Positions 43,266 through 52,471 of a stretch of DNA of 64,000 bases are shown one piece after another; position 1 is the first letter of the stretch; each line of letters opens with the position of its first letter. This DNA comes from Zoogloea sp. (GTDB taxonomy: Bacteria > Pseudomonadota > Gammaproteobacteria > Burkholderiales > Rhodocyclaceae). The notes beneath the pieces are model-generated. The model was not told the origin of the DNA. It saw nothing but the letters and a program-made list of their open reading frames with translations, and did no database searches. The stretch is from positions 47,743 to 111,742 of the forward strand of contig NZ_JAKLLN010000017.1 in assembly GCF_023150065.1 (NCBI RefSeq). Direction: 5' to 3'. The position numbers and the translations under genes are program-made.

Positions 43266-44066
43266 TCAACTGGAATGGCGCAGGGCGCCGAGAATGGCCA
43301 GCCGCAGGGCGGTCAGGGCCTCGGGGTGTGCGTCGCGGGGGTGGGGCAGGTCCACGGTCCACTCCCGCAGCACCCGGCCGGGGCTGCCGCCCATCAGCAG
43401 GATGCGGTCGGCCACCAGCAGGGCCTCGTCGATGTCGTGGGTCACCAGCAGCACCGCCGAGTGCCAGCGGTGCACCACGTCCACCAGCAGGGCCTGCATC
43501 TCGGCCCGGGTGATGGCGTCCAGGGCCGAGAAGGGTTCGTCGGCAAACAGCAGCTCCGGCTCCCGCGCCAGGGCCCGGGCCAGGGCGGCGCGCTGGGCCA
43601 TGCCGCCCGAGAGCTGGGCCGGGTATGCCGCCTCCCGCCCGGCCAGGCCCACCGCCTCGAGGGCGGCGGCCACCCGGGCCTGGCGCGCCGCGCCGTCGCT
43701 GCGGGGCTGGTGGGCAAAGTCGAGGCCGAAGCCCACGTTGTCGGCCAGCTTCAGCCAGGGCAGCAGGCTGGGCTGCTGAAAGACCAGCGCGCTGCGCGGG
43801 TGGGGTTCGGCCAGGGGCGCGTCGAGAAAGCGCACCTCACCGTGGGCCGGCTGCGCCAGCCCGGCCAGCACTCGCAGCAGGGTGGACTTGCCGCAGCCGC
43901 TGCTGCCCAGCAGGGCGACGATCTCGCGCCGGCGGATGCTCAGGGACACCCCCTCGAACACCGTCCCGATGCCCGGATGGGCGAAGGACAGGTCGCGGGC
44001 GGCCAGCACGGCCTCGCTGGCCGGCGCGGGCGCCAGCACCGACGGGGCGACGGCCGGGGCGTTCAT
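43266..44066 (-). CDS. ABC transporter ATPase (sulfonate/nitrate/taurine type)
   Basis: A 266-residue ABC ATPase of the SsuB/TauB/NrtD group: Walker A LLGSSGCGKST, Q-loop FQQPSLLPWL, signature LSGGMAQRAALARAL, Walker B LLFADEPFSALD and H-loop VTHDIDEAL. A ~25-residue Ala/Pro-rich leader precedes the core. The start ATG at 44066 overlaps the stop of the upstream flavoprotein gene. Gene order is flavoprotein, ATPase, binding protein, permease. Confidence 0.9.
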   Translation of the reverse strand: MNAPAVAPSVLAPAPASEAVLAARDLSFAHPGIGTVFEGVSLSIRRREIVALLGSSGCGKSTLLRVLAGLAQPAHGEVRFLDAPLAEPHPRSALVFQQPSLLPWLKLADNVGFGLDFAHQPRSDGAARQARVAAALEAVGLAGREAAYPAQLSGGMAQRAALARALAREPELLFADEPFSALDAITRAEMQALLVDVVHRWHSAVLLVTHDIDEALLVADRILLMGGSPGRVLREWTVDLPHPRDAHPEALTALRLAILGALRHSS

Positions 44067-45145
44067 GCGGCCAGCGCCGCCTGGCGGGCCAGCTCGCCGT
44101 GGAGCTGGGTCAGGCTGGGGGTGACCACCGGCACGAAGGCCGCCTCCAGCCAGCGCCGGGCAAAGTCGCTGGTGGTGGCCACCAGGTAGGCCCGGCCGCC
44201 GGTGGCGTCCAGCTCCAGGTCCACCGCCTCGCGCACCAGGGCAGCCAGGCGGATGCGGAGGCGGAACAGGGGCGCCGCGTGGGGCGCAAAGCGCCCGTCC
44301 AGCACGCCGGCCTTGAGCTCGGCCACCGCCTCGGCCAGTTCGGCCTCGATGCGCTCGATGCGCGGCACCAGGCCCGAACGCGCCGCGCTGCCCGAGGCCC
44401 GGGACGCCGCCAGGCTGGCCCGCGCCAGGCCGATGGCCATGCCGCACTGCAGGCCCAGGAAGCCCGGCCGCACCGTGGGGATGAAGCGGCGCGCGTCGGC
44501 GTGGATCAGTTCATCAGGCCCCGAAGCGACACCGCGGATGTCGATGGCGGCGGTGTTGCTGCCGCACAGGGCCAGCAGCGCAAGGTCGTCGCTGCGGCGG
44601 ATGCCCGGGGTGTCGTGGAAGAAGGCGACGATGGCCGGCGGCTCATCGCCCGTCGGCTGCACCGCGGCGGCCACGCCAAAACCGGGCCGGCGCAGGTTGG
44701 TGACCCAGGGCAGGTGGCCGTCGAGCTGCCAGCCCGCCCCCGCCGGGGTGGCGGTGATGGACAGGCTCTCGATGCCCGACAGGAACTTCATGGCGTTGGA
44801 GAGCCCGGTCGCCCCGGCCAGCTCGCCCGCCAGCAGCGCCGGGAGGTAGCGGGTGCGCAGGCCGGCGTTGGGGCTGTGCAGCAGGTATTCGATGAAGGTG
44901 CGCTGGCCCCAGAACACGAAGGCCGCGGTCAGGGAGCGCTCGGCCACCCGGGCGATGGCCTCGATGGCGTCGGCGGTGCTGCCGCCGCTGCCACCCAGGG
45001 CCTCGGGCACGCCGATGCGGAAGAAGCCGGCGGCGCCCAGCACGGGTATCACCGCGTCGGCGTCGGCCGCGCCGGTGTTGAGGGACTCGGCGTGGGCGCT
45101 GACCCAGGCCAGGGCCTCGTCGGGGTGTCGGATCGCGGCTGTCAT
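44063..45145 (-). CDS. Acyl-CoA-dehydrogenase-like flavoprotein (SfnB/DszC-related group)
   Basis: A 360-residue protein of the acyl-CoA dehydrogenase superfamily: N-terminal helical domain (FFRIGVPEALGGSGGS), beta domain (ITATPAGAGWQLDGHLPWVTN) and C-terminal helices (GMAIGLARASLAASRAS). The canonical catalytic Glu context is not evident, as in the monooxygenase-type members (DszC, SfnB/SfnC, DBT or sulfone-related enzymes). It starts 4 bases inside the AhpD-like gene's end (ATGA overlap) and overlaps the ATPase gene. In this setting desulfonation or oxidation of an imported organosulfur compound is a reasonable inference. Confidence 0.78.
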   Translation of the reverse strand: MTAAIRHPDEALAWVSAHAESLNTGAADADAVIPVLGAAGFFRIGVPEALGGSGGSTADAIEAIARVAERSLTAAFVFWGQRTFIEYLLHSPNAGLRTRYLPALLAGELAGATGLSNAMKFLSGIESLSITATPAGAGWQLDGHLPWVTNLRRPGFGVAAAVQPTGDEPPAIVAFFHDTPGIRRSDDLALLALCGSNTAAIDIRGVASGPDELIHADARRFIPTVRPGFLGLQCGMAIGLARASLAASRASGSAARSGLVPRIERIEAELAEAVAELKAGVLDGRFAPHAAPLFRLRIRLAALVREAVDLELDATGGRAYLVATTSDFARRWLEAAFVPVVTPSLTQLHGELARQAALAA

Positions 45146-45702
45146 TGTTCCAGGGCTCCGGGCCGGTAGGCCTGCAGCTCGGGGTTGATCCCGGTGCCGG
45201 CCAGGTTGTTGGCGAAGTTGCACAGGGTGGCCAGGCTCACCCCCAGCAGCACTTCCAGCACCTGCTGTTCGGTGAAGCCGGCGGCCACGAAATCCGCCAG
45301 CTCGCCCGGAGCCACGTTGCCGCGGGTGAGGATGACGGCGCGGGTGAAGGCCACCAGGGCATCCACCCGCGGGTCGCCGGTGGTGGCCCGGGCCTGCAGG
45401 GCGCGCACCAGGGCCTTGTCCAGCCCGGCCTTCTTGAGGGCGATGGCGGTGTGGCCGGCGACGCAGAAATCGCAGCCGTGCACGCTGGCGGCGGTGATCT
45501 GCACCACCTCCCGCTCGGCCAGGCTGAGGCTGGCGCGGGCGTTGATGCCCGACACGGTGAGGTAGGTCTCGAGGGCCACCGGCGCATTGGCCAGCACGCC
45601 GATCAGGTTGGGCAGAAAGCCGTTGTTGCTGATCACCGTGTCGATGAAGGCGCGGCTGCCCTCGGGGGCGGTGTCGGGGGTATGGACGGTCAGACGGGTC
45701 AT
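45142..45702 (-). CDS. Carboxymuconolactone decarboxylase/AhpD-like protein
   Basis: A 186-residue all-helical AhpD-fold protein with the redox-active motif GCDFCVAGH (Cys77, Cys80, His84), i.e. the peroxidase-related alkylhydroperoxidase type rather than the decarboxylase type. It is first in a tightly overlapped operon with the flavoprotein and ABC genes, and probably reduces a peroxide or disulfide by-product of the flavoprotein reaction. Such AhpD-like genes are common next to organosulfur and acyl-CoA-dehydrogenase-like genes. Confidence 0.87.
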   Translation of the reverse strand: MTRLTVHTPDTAPEGSRAFIDTVISNNGFLPNLIGVLANAPVALETYLTVSGINARASLSLAEREVVQITAASVHGCDFCVAGHTAIALKKAGLDKALVRALQARATTGDPRVDALVAFTRAVILTRGNVAPGELADFVAAGFTEQQVLEVLLGVSLATLCNFANNLAGTGINPELQAYRPGALEQ

Positions 45703-45763
45703 GGAGCGGCTCCGGAATGCGTTGCGTGATGGAGCCCATTCTCCCCATCGCGCCCGTCACGCT

Positions 45764-46732
45764 CTACGCACGGGCATCGCAGCTTTTTGTTCGTTCGTCC
45801 CAGCCGCCCCGGTGGGCGCGCTGGAAGGCCCCCGGCTGCTCGCCGATGACCTTCTTGAAGGCCCGGGTGAAGGCGGCCTGGGAGTGATAGCCCACGTGCT
45901 CGGCGGCGCGCAGCACGCTGTCGCCGCCCTGCAGGCGGCGGGCGGCGATCTTCATGCGCACCTGCAGCAGGAAGCGCGCCGGCGGCTGGCCGCAGGCCTC
46001 GACGAAATGCCGGCAGAAGCTGGCCCGGGACATGCACGCCACCCGCGCCATGTCGTCGATGGACCAGTCCCGCCCCGGGTCGCGCAGCAGATCGTCCAGC
46101 AGCGGCGCAAATTCCGGCCGCCGGGCCACGGCGAACATGCCCGAGGCCACCTCGTCGCGCCGAGCCATGTCCCGGGCCACGTAGAAGAACAGCAGCTCGG
46201 TGAGCCGCTCGATCAGGGGCGAGACCGCCGTCCGGTCGCGCTCCGCCTCGGCCAGGATGAGTGCGAACAGGGATGCCACGGCCTCCGCCGACGGGGAGCC
46301 TACGCGGATCGGCACCACCTCGGGGAAGGCCTCCAGCAAGAGCTCGCCAAACGCCCCCCGAAACTGGAAGAAGCCGCAGGCCAGGGCGCAGGCACCGGGC
46401 AGGGGCGGCTGCATGGGCTGCATGGCGCAGGGCTGGAACCCGGCGTCGGCATCGGGCTCGGGGGTCAGGCTGTGGGGGATGTCGCGCAGGATGAACACCC
46501 CCTCCCCGGCCTGCAGGCGCAGGGGCGGCTGGCCCTGGCGCTGCAGCCACGACTCGCCGCGCAGCACCAGGTGAAAGCTGGCCCGCCCCCGGCCGGCGGT
46601 GGACGCCCGCCAGGGGCCGCAGTACTGCCCCACGTGAAACACGCTGGCCTCCAGCTCCAGCCCGCTGACCAGCCAGTGGGCCAGGTGGTTAGCGGCAGTG
46701 GTACCGGTTTGCAGCAGCGGGGAGGCATTCAT
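45764..46732 (-). CDS. AraC-family transcriptional regulator
   Basis: A 322-residue regulator. The N-terminal cupin-like sensing domain (FHLVLRGESWLQRQGQPPLRL, the AraC_binding_2/CFEM-type of Burkholderia regulators) is followed by a C-terminal double HTH with MARVACMSRASFCRHF and HVGYHSQAAFTRAFKKVIGE. The start at 46732 lies 2 bases from the stop of the FadL gene. It is likely the local activator of the AhpD-flavoprotein-ABC operon encoded directly downstream (61-base gap); effector unknown. Confidence 0.87.
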   Translation of the reverse strand: MNASPLLQTGTTAANHLAHWLVSGLELEASVFHVGQYCGPWRASTAGRGRASFHLVLRGESWLQRQGQPPLRLQAGEGVFILRDIPHSLTPEPDADAGFQPCAMQPMQPPLPGACALACGFFQFRGAFGELLLEAFPEVVPIRVGSPSAEAVASLFALILAEAERDRTAVSPLIERLTELLFFYVARDMARRDEVASGMFAVARRPEFAPLLDDLLRDPGRDWSIDDMARVACMSRASFCRHFVEACGQPPARFLLQVRMKIAARRLQGGDSVLRAAEHVGYHSQAAFTRAFKKVIGEQPGAFQRAHRGGWDERTKSCDARA

Positions 46733-46734
46733 GC

Positions 46735-48003
46735 TCACAGCACCCAGCTGTAACCCAGGGTGAACACATCCTCCCGCAGGTATACGTCGGCCTCGCCACC
46801 GCCGAAGCTGGCCGGGATCGAGCCTTGCCCAGCCACGCGGGTGCGGGGCGCACGGGTGTAAGCCGCACTCCACTCACCCGAACCAGTCTTCAAGCTGGCG
46901 CCGAGGCTGAAGTGATTGCGCACCACGCCGGGGGCCAGCACGTTGAAGAAGGTCTGGCTGGCAGGGACGGGCTGCTGGGTCCGGCTCACGCCGGCGCGCA
47001 GGGTAAGGCGGTCGTCCACCGCATAGATCGCACCCAGTTTGAGCACCGACACATCCCGCCAACCGAAACCGGCGCCTTTGTCTGCACCCAGCTGGCCGCC
47101 CTGCAGCAGCACCGCCAGTGGGTTCCCCACGGCTTTCACGCTGCTGTACTCGATACGCTGCCAGTCAGCCGCCAGGGTCAGGGCGGGAAGTGCCTGCCAG
47201 GCCAGGCCGAGGCCGTAATTGGCCGGAATGTCGAAGCCACCACCGCCCTCGAACAGACCCCGGTAGCGCCCCAGCTCACCCATCTCGATGCGCGACGACC
47301 AGCTTGCCCCGAGCTTAAGGGTGGGCAGCACCTGCCCGGTCCAGCCGAGCTTGAGGCCCCAGCCGGTGGAGCTGTCATGTCCGCGATTGGTGACCGCTCC
47401 CGGGCTTGACGACACCGCGGGGTTGTCGAAGGCTTGCAGGCCCTCGGCGGCAAAGCGCTGGTAGGCAAAGGTCAGCGCCGCGCCAAAGGCGTGGTTCTCC
47501 ACGGGGCGGAAGGCCACCGAGGGCGTGATGAACAGCTGGGACAGATCCACACCCGCCGAACCGCTGCCACCGTAGGCGGCGAAAGGATTGCGCGCATAGT
47601 CGGTGTTCATGCCGCCGTTGCCATAGACCGCCACGCCCCATGCCAGATCGGGCGCCAGACGACGGACATAAGCGGCCTCGGGGATGATGAAGTTACGGGT
47701 CTGGTTGGCCGAATAATCGCCATCGGCACCGTAGGCATTGCCACGGATCGATGCCCCCCGGTCGGGGCGGAAGAGTGACACGCCCAGGTCGAACCGGTCG
47801 CCGACCAGGGCCGTGCCGGCGGGGTTGGCCGCTGCAGCCAGGCCGTCCTGGGGCAGCGCGATGGCGACCCCGGCCACACCCTGGGCACGTACCCCATAAC
47901 CATGGGAAAAGTAGCCGTTGGTTGCCGACGCCAGGGCGGGCCAAGCGAGGGCACTCAGCAGAACGAGGGGCCAGGCCCGGGAGGATGCCGTCTGGGGTTT
48001 CAT
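46735..48003 (-). CDS. FadL/TodX-family outer-membrane channel
   Basis: A 422-residue outer-membrane transport protein. The mature N-terminus ATNGYFSHGYGVRAQGVAGV and ALPQDGLAAAANPAG are hallmark FadL hatch sequences, and the barrel ends FTLGYSWVL. Such channels pass hydrophobic solutes (fatty acids, aromatic compounds) by lateral diffusion. The start at 48003 gives the signal peptide; the longer frame to 48282 is antisense to the XRE gene. Its place beside an AraC regulator, the flavoprotein and the ABC importer suggests uptake of a hydrophobic organosulfur compound. Confidence 0.88.
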   Translation of the reverse strand: MKPQTASSRAWPLVLLSALAWPALASATNGYFSHGYGVRAQGVAGVAIALPQDGLAAAANPAGTALVGDRFDLGVSLFRPDRGASIRGNAYGADGDYSANQTRNFIIPEAAYVRRLAPDLAWGVAVYGNGGMNTDYARNPFAAYGGSGSAGVDLSQLFITPSVAFRPVENHAFGAALTFAYQRFAAEGLQAFDNPAVSSSPGAVTNRGHDSSTGWGLKLGWTGQVLPTLKLGASWSSRIEMGELGRYRGLFEGGGGFDIPANYGLGLAWQALPALTLAADWQRIEYSSVKAVGNPLAVLLQGGQLGADKGAGFGWRDVSVLKLGAIYAVDDRLTLRAGVSRTQQPVPASQTFFNVLAPGVVRNHFSLGASLKTGSGEWSAAYTRAPRTRVAGQGSIPASFGGGEADVYLREDVFTLGYSWVL

Positions 48004-48022
48004 GGATTCTCTTTCTTCGGGG

Positions 48023-48307
48023 TCAAGTGCGCCCGCCAAGACCGGGAGAGCCCGCAGGGCCGGCTGGAGGTGCCCCGGCCCCTGCGACGGGCTCCTCGGC
48101 CTCCTCCACCAGCTCCGACAGGGGCACGCCGAAGGCGGCGGCGATCTTGAGCGCGGTGGCGAGGGACGGGATGGAATAGCCGCGCTCCACCTCACCGCTG
48201 TAGGAGCGGCTGAGGCCGGCCCGGTCGGCAAACTCCTCCTGGGACAGGCCCGCCGCCAGGCGACGCCGCCGGATGACTTCACCGAAGCGTTTATGCAGCT
48301 GGGTCAT
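48023..48307 (-). CDS. XRE-family regulator, last gene of the cysteine operon
   Basis: A 94-residue XRE HTH protein (FGEVIRRRRLAAGLSQEEFADRAGLSRSYSGEVERG), ending with an acidic region and a Gly/Pro tail. It overlaps the preceding epsC gene by ATGA, so cysK-epsC-xre are one coupled operon, and it probably regulates that operon. No ligand domain, so it is likely a simple repressor. Confidence 0.85.
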   Translation of the reverse strand: MTQLHKRFGEVIRRRRLAAGLSQEEFADRAGLSRSYSGEVERGYSIPSLATALKIAAAFGVPLSELVEEAEEPVAGAGAPPAGPAGSPGLGGRT

Positions 48308-49320
48308 GGGGCCCGGCCCGCCTTGCCCGACTCGGCGTGCTGCAGCGACGCCTGGGTGATGTGGCTGCCCGGCGGCACGCTGTGGGTCAGCCACACGTTG
48401 CCGCCGATGCTCGCCCCCTGGCCGATGACGATGCGCCCGAGGATGGTGGCGCCGGCATAGACGACCACGTCGTCCTCCAGCCGGGGATGCCGCGGCAGGC
48501 CCTTGGCCAGCCCGCCATCCTCCCCCACCTCGAAGCGCTTGGCCCCCAGGGTGACGGCCTGGTAGAGGCGGACCCGGTTGCCGATCACCGCCGTCTCGCC
48601 GATCACCACGCCGGTGCCGTGATCGATGAAGAAGCTGTGGCCGATCTGCGCGCCCGGATGGATGTCGATGCCGGTGGCCGAGTGGGCCAGTTCCGCCACG
48701 ATGCGGGCCAGCAGCGGCACCCCGAGCGCGTACAGGCGGTGGGCGATGCGGTAATGGATGACGGCGTGGATGCCGGGATAGCACAGCACGATCTCGTCCA
48801 CGCTGCGGGCCGCCGGGTCGCCCCGGAAGGCGGCCTCCACGTCGGTGTCGAGCACGGCCCGGGTTTCCGGCAGCGTGGCGGCAAAGGCCCGCACCAGGCC
48901 GCCGGCCCGGCTCCGGGCCTGGGCTTCGTCGTCACCGGCGTGGCGGGCCTGATAGGCCAGCTCCAGGCGCACCTGCTCGACGAGCAGGTTCAGGGCCGCA
49001 TCCAGGGTGTGGCCGACGTAGAAATCCTCGCACTCCTGGCGCAGGTCGGTGGGCCCCAGGCGCATGGGGAAGAGCGCGCCGCAAAGCTGCTCGACCACCC
49101 GGGCGAGGGCCTCCCGGGACGGAAACTCCCGCCCGCCCGCCTCCTTGGTGCGCCCCTGGGCCTGACGCCAGCGGTCACGGACCGCGTGCAGGCCCGCCAC
49201 CACCTCATGGAGATCCCAGTGCTCGGCCCCCGGATCGGTGGTGCCGGGGGCTGCACCCCGGGCGACATCCTCGAGCGGGGCCGGCAGCTTCTCCTCCTGA
49301 AGCACGCCGGGGGTACTCAT
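48304..49320 (-). CDS. epsC: Serine O-acetyltransferase (EpsC/CysE-type)
   Basis: A 338-residue acetyltransferase that makes O-acetylserine for cysteine synthesis. The N-terminal helical domain has [24 protein letters not shown], and the left-handed beta-helix has [26 protein letters not shown] with catalytic Asp/His (DHGTG) and [14 protein letters not shown]. The N-terminal extension is long (about 75 residues more than minimal CysE), as in the epsC group. It overlaps cysK (ATGA) and the XRE gene. The C-terminus lacks the GI motif of E. coli CysE that binds CysK; here the tail is [12 protein letters not shown]. Confidence 0.9.
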   Translation of the reverse strand: MSTPGVLQEEKLPAPLEDVARGAAPGTTDPGAEHWDLHEVVAGLHAVRDRWRQAQGRTKEAGGREFPSREALARVVEQLCGALFPMRLGPTDLRQECEDFYVGHTLDAALNLLVEQVRLELAYQARHAGDDEAQARSRAGGLVRAFAATLPETRAVLDTDVEAAFRGDPAARSVDEIVLCYPGIHAVIHYRIAHRLYALGVPLLARIVAELAHSATGIDIHPGAQIGHSFFIDHGTGVVIGETAVIGNRVRLYQAVTLGAKRFEVGEDGGLAKGLPRHPRLEDDVVVYAGATILGRIVIGQGASIGGNVWLTHSVPPGSHITQASLQHAESGKAGRAP

Positions 49321-50294
49321 GCCGGCAGACCTGCCGCGTCGAACACCCCTTCGAAGAGCACCGAGCTCAGGTAGCGCTCGCCGGAATCGGGCAGCACCAC
49401 CACGACGGTCTTGCCGGCGTTCTCCGGCCGCTTGGCCAGGCGCACCGCCACCGCCACCGCGGCACCGCTGGAGATGCCGGACAGGATGCCCTCCTCCCGG
49501 GCCAGCCGGCGGGCCACCTCGACGGCCTCCTCGTTGCTCACCTGCTCGATGTCATCCACCAGGGACAGGTCGAGCACGCCAGGCACGAAGCCCGCGCCGA
49601 TGCCCTGGATCTTGTGGGGGCCGGGCTTGAGGGGCTCGCCGGCGCGGGTCTGGGTCAGCACCGGGCTGGCCGCCGGCTCCACCGCCACCGACTGGATGGC
49701 CTTGCCCCGCGCCTGCTTGAAGTAGCGCGACACGCCGGTGATGGTGCCGCCGGTACCGACGCCGGAGACGAAGATGTCCACCTTGCCGTCGGTGTCCTCC
49801 CAGATCTCCGGACCGGTGGTGGTCTCGTGGATCTGCGGGTTGGCGGGGTTCTTGAACTGCTGCAGCAGCACGTACTTGTCCGGATCGGAGGCGGCGATCT
49901 CCTCCGCCTTGGCCACCGCGCCGCTCATGCCCTTGGCGCCCTCGGTGAGCACCAGCTTTGCCCCATAGGCCAGCAGCAGCTTGCGCCGCTCGATGCTCAT
50001 GGTCTCGGGCATGGTCAGGGTCAGGGGAATGCCCCGGGCCGCCGCCACAAATGCCAGGGCGATGCCGGTGTTGCCGCTGGTGGGCTCCACCAGCTCCTTG
50101 CCCGGGCCCAGCAGGCCGCGGCGCTCGGCGTCCCAGATCAGGGCGGAGCCGATGCGGCACTTGACCGAATAGGCCGGGTTGCGGCCTTCGATCTTGGCCA
50201 GCACGGTGGCGCCGGCCCCGTCGGTGATGCGGTTGAGCCGGACCAGGGGGGTATGGCCGATCGAAAACGCGTTGTCCTCATACCATCTGGACAT
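49317..50294 (-). CDS. cysK: Cysteine synthase A (O-acetylserine sulfhydrylase)
   Basis: A 325-residue PLP enzyme converting O-acetylserine plus sulfide to cysteine. The PLP Lys is in [11 protein letters not shown], with the substrate loop [13 protein letters not shown], the phosphate-binding GTGGTITGV and the C-terminal [24 protein letters not shown] corresponds to the NPxxSVKDR of typical CysK with Asp replaced by Cys. AAGGAG lies 7 bases before the ATG at 50294; the TTG at 50309 is rejected. A perfect dyad lies 114 bases upstream. Confidence 0.93.
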   Translation of the reverse strand: MSRWYEDNAFSIGHTPLVRLNRITDGAGATVLAKIEGRNPAYSVKCRIGSALIWDAERRGLLGPGKELVEPTSGNTGIALAFVAAARGIPLTLTMPETMSIERRKLLLAYGAKLVLTEGAKGMSGAVAKAEEIAASDPDKYVLLQQFKNPANPQIHETTTGPEIWEDTDGKVDIFVSGVGTGGTITGVSRYFKQARGKAIQSVAVEPAASPVLTQTRAGEPLKPGPHKIQGIGAGFVPGVLDLSLVDDIEQVSNEEAVEVARRLAREEGILSGISSGAAVAVAVRLAKRPENAGKTVVVVLPDSGERYLSSVLFEGVFDAAGLPA

Positions 50295-50407
50295 GGAAAT
50301 CTCCTTCAAGGGGTCGAATCAACGGACTCGAGTTGAAAACGAATGGACGGACAGGTCAGGAATTCACGATACCGGCCCCCCGCAGCACAGCGAACCAACA
50401 TATATTT

Positions 50408-50422
50408 CATTGGTTACCAATG
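50408..50422 (-). promoter_or_regulatory. Perfect dyad upstream of cysK
   Basis: CATTGGTTACCAATG, a perfect 7+1+7 palindrome in an AT-richer island, 114 bases before the cysK start. It is a candidate operator for the XRE protein encoded at the operon's end, or for a CysB-type factor. A related sequence CATGGATACCTATG lies at 52472-52485 upstream of the sulfate-binding protein gene. Confidence 0.5.
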
Positions 50423-50487
50423 TCGGAGAGATAAGCTTTCCCGGAATTACGGATAGGTGATCAGGAAGGGCTGTGAGGTGGCTGTTA

Positions 50488-50567
50488 CTGGCGGGTGTTC
50501 CGTTGTTTTACGTGACGTTGGCCGGGATTTCGGCCCGGCCAACGTCACGTAAAACACCAGAAAGCCG
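50488..50567. repeat. Dispersed repeat copy B with a perfect 22-base palindrome
   Basis: The repeat box (TTCCGTTGTTTTACGTGACG plus TTGGCCGGG, 50498-50526) is followed directly by its own inverted copy. Arms 50505-50526 and 50534-50555 are fully complementary (22 bases, 7-base loop). It lies between cysK and the alpha/beta hydrolase gene, could form a very stable hairpin in either transcript, and might terminate or stabilise. Confidence 0.8.
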
Positions 50568-50583
50568 GTCTATTCGCAGACCC

Positions 50584-51270
50584 TCAGGGCGACAGCTCGG
50601 TGAACACTTCCCAGTTGAAGCGGGTGCGGTGGCGCAGGCGCGCCAGGGCGCCGCGCTTGCCCTTGTGGGTCAGGCGGGCGTCGTCGATGCTGCCCAGGGG
50701 CAGGCCGGTGTAGGAGTCCTTCAGGGCGGCCAGCAGCGCCAGGCCCTGGGGCCAGGGGCCGTGCCCGGAGTCCACATTGATGTGCCCGGCGTGGCCCACG
50801 TCCACCAACAGGCTGCCCCAGGCGTCCGCCCAGCGGGTGGTCACCTCGAAGGGGGCCCAGGGGTCGTCGCGGCTGGCCACCACCATGCTGGGCACACCGA
50901 TGGGGGCCGACGGAATCCACGAGGCCAGGCCTTCCCGGTCGGCGCCGTGGCGGGCCTCGCGCAGGCCGAAGGCGCTGAAGCGGTCGGGGTCGGGCGGGGC
51001 CACCAGCAGCAGGCCGGCGACCCGCTCGGGGCGGTCGGCGGCGGCCACCACCGAGGCCAGACAGCCGTAGCTGTGGGCCACCAGCCACACCACGCCCACC
51101 GCTTCGTCGATCTCGCGGCGGACTTCCGAGGCCCAGCGCGCCAGCACCGGGGCGTTCCAGTCGATGTGACGGACCCGGCGGACATCGGGCACCTGCCCTT
51201 CCAGCCAGCTCTGCCAGTGGCCGGGGCCGCTGTCATTGAGGCCCGGTACGATCAAGGTGGTTTCGAGCAC
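50584..51270 (-). CDS. RBBP9/YdeN-family alpha/beta hydrolase
   Basis: A 228-residue serine hydrolase: TTLIVPGLNDSGPGHWQSWLE at the start is the hallmark of the RBBP9/YdeN family, with nucleophile elbow VAHSYGC, acid in VASRDDPWAPF and His in VGHAGHINVDSGHG. The GTG at 51270 with GGAG upstream is preferred; the ATG at 51336 lies within the terminator of the sulfate-binding protein gene. It is 95 bases from that gene's stop, so possibly co-transcribed. Substrate unknown. Confidence 0.82.
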   Translation of the reverse strand: MLETTLIVPGLNDSGPGHWQSWLEGQVPDVRRVRHIDWNAPVLARWASEVRREIDEAVGVVWLVAHSYGCLASVVAAADRPERVAGLLLVAPPDPDRFSAFGLREARHGADREGLASWIPSAPIGVPSMVVASRDDPWAPFEVTTRWADAWGSLLVDVGHAGHINVDSGHGPWPQGLALLAALKDSYTGLPLGSIDDARLTHKGKRGALARLRHRTRFNWEVFTELSP

Positions 51271-51334
51271 CTGAATGCTCCAGATCAAAAATGGAAAATG
51301 CGCCAGACCACTGGCCTGACGCATGGGGAAGAAC

Positions 51335-51358
51335 ACCCCCGCACAGTCTGGCGGGGGT
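51335..51358 (-). terminator. Terminator-like hairpin after the sulfate-binding protein gene
   Basis: Perfect 8-base stem ACCCCCGC/GCGGGGGT (51335-51342 with 51351-51358, 8-base loop), 7 bases beyond the stop, followed on the minus strand by GTTCTTCCCC. A weak T-tract makes it a leaky terminator candidate. Confidence 0.5.
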
Positions 51359-51365
51359 CGGTGGC

Positions 51366-52373
51366 TTACTTGACGCTGATCTGGTCGAACAAGCCGCCGT
51401 CGGCGAAGTGCGCCTTCTGGACCTTGGTCCAGCCACCGAACACGTCGTCGATGGTGAACAGCTTGACCGGCGCGAAAGTCTTGGCGTACTTGGCGGCGAC
51501 CTTCGAGTCCGTCGGACGGTAGTAGTTCTTGCCGGCGATGTCCTGGCCTTCCGGCGAGTACAGGTACTTCAGGTACTCCTCGGCGACCTTGCGGGTACCG
51601 CGCTTGTCCACCACCTTGTCCACCACCGAGACGGGGGGCTCGGCCAGGATGGACAGGGACGGGGTGACGATCTCGAACTTGTCCGGACCGAGCTCCTTCA
51701 CGGCCAGGTAGGCTTCGTTTTCCCAGGCGATCAGCACATCGCCGATACCGCGCTCGGCAAAGGTGGTGGTGGAGCCGCGGGCGCCGGAGTCCAGCACCTT
51801 CACGTTGCCGTAGATCTTCTTGACGAAGTCCTTGGCAGTGGTGTCATTGCCGCCCGGCTGCTTGAGGGCATAGCCCCACGCGGCCAGGTAGTTCCAGCGG
51901 GCACCGCCGGAGGTCTTGGGGTTCGGGGTGATGACCTCGACGCCCGGCTTGGCCAAGTCGTTCCAGTCCTTGATCTTCTTCGGGTTGCCCTTGCGCACCA
52001 GGAACACGATGGTCGAGGTGTAGGGAGAGGCGTTGTGGGGCAGACGCTTCTGCCAGTCGGCCGGGATCCACTTGCCGTTGTCGTGCAGCGCATCCACGTC
52101 GGCCGCCAGGGCCAGGGTCACCACGTCGGCCTCGAGGCCGTCGATCACCGAGCGGGCCTGCTTGCCGGAGCCGCCATGGGATTGCTTGACGGTGACGACC
52201 TCGTTGTTCTTGGCCTTCCAGTACTTGGCGAAGGCGGCGTTGTAATCCTGGTACAGCTCACGGGTCGGGTCGTAGGAGACGTTGAGCAGGGTCACGTCGG
52301 CATGGGCCAGGCTGGACAGGCCGAGCACCAGCGCCAGGGACAGGACGGAACGGCGGGCAAAGCGGGATTTCAT
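51366..52373 (-). CDS. sbp: Sulfate/thiosulfate ABC transporter substrate-binding protein
   Basis: A 335-residue periplasmic sulfate-binding protein: signal ending LAHA|DV, then [53 protein letters not shown] and [19 protein letters not shown], all typical of Sbp/CysP. The permease and ATPase genes (cysTWA) are not adjacent. Regulation by sulfur status is expected, and an AT-rich block (52440-52490) with the CATGGATACCTATG dyad lies upstream. It fits the sulfur theme of the region. Confidence 0.92.
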   Translation of the reverse strand: MKSRFARRSVLSLALVLGLSSLAHADVTLLNVSYDPTRELYQDYNAAFAKYWKAKNNEVVTVKQSHGGSGKQARSVIDGLEADVVTLALAADVDALHDNGKWIPADWQKRLPHNASPYTSTIVFLVRKGNPKKIKDWNDLAKPGVEVITPNPKTSGGARWNYLAAWGYALKQPGGNDTTAKDFVKKIYGNVKVLDSGARGSTTTFAERGIGDVLIAWENEAYLAVKELGPDKFEIVTPSLSILAEPPVSVVDKVVDKRGTRKVAEEYLKYLYSPEGQDIAGKNYYRPTDSKVAAKYAKTFAPVKLFTIDDVFGGWTKVQKAHFADGGLFDQISVK

Positions 52374-52471
52374 GGGACGTCTTCCTATGGGCTAAAAGTA
52401 AGTGGAACCGAGTCTAGAGAGGGGCGCCGGCCAGGCGAACCAAGAAAAACTTTTATGCTTATTCGCAAGCG

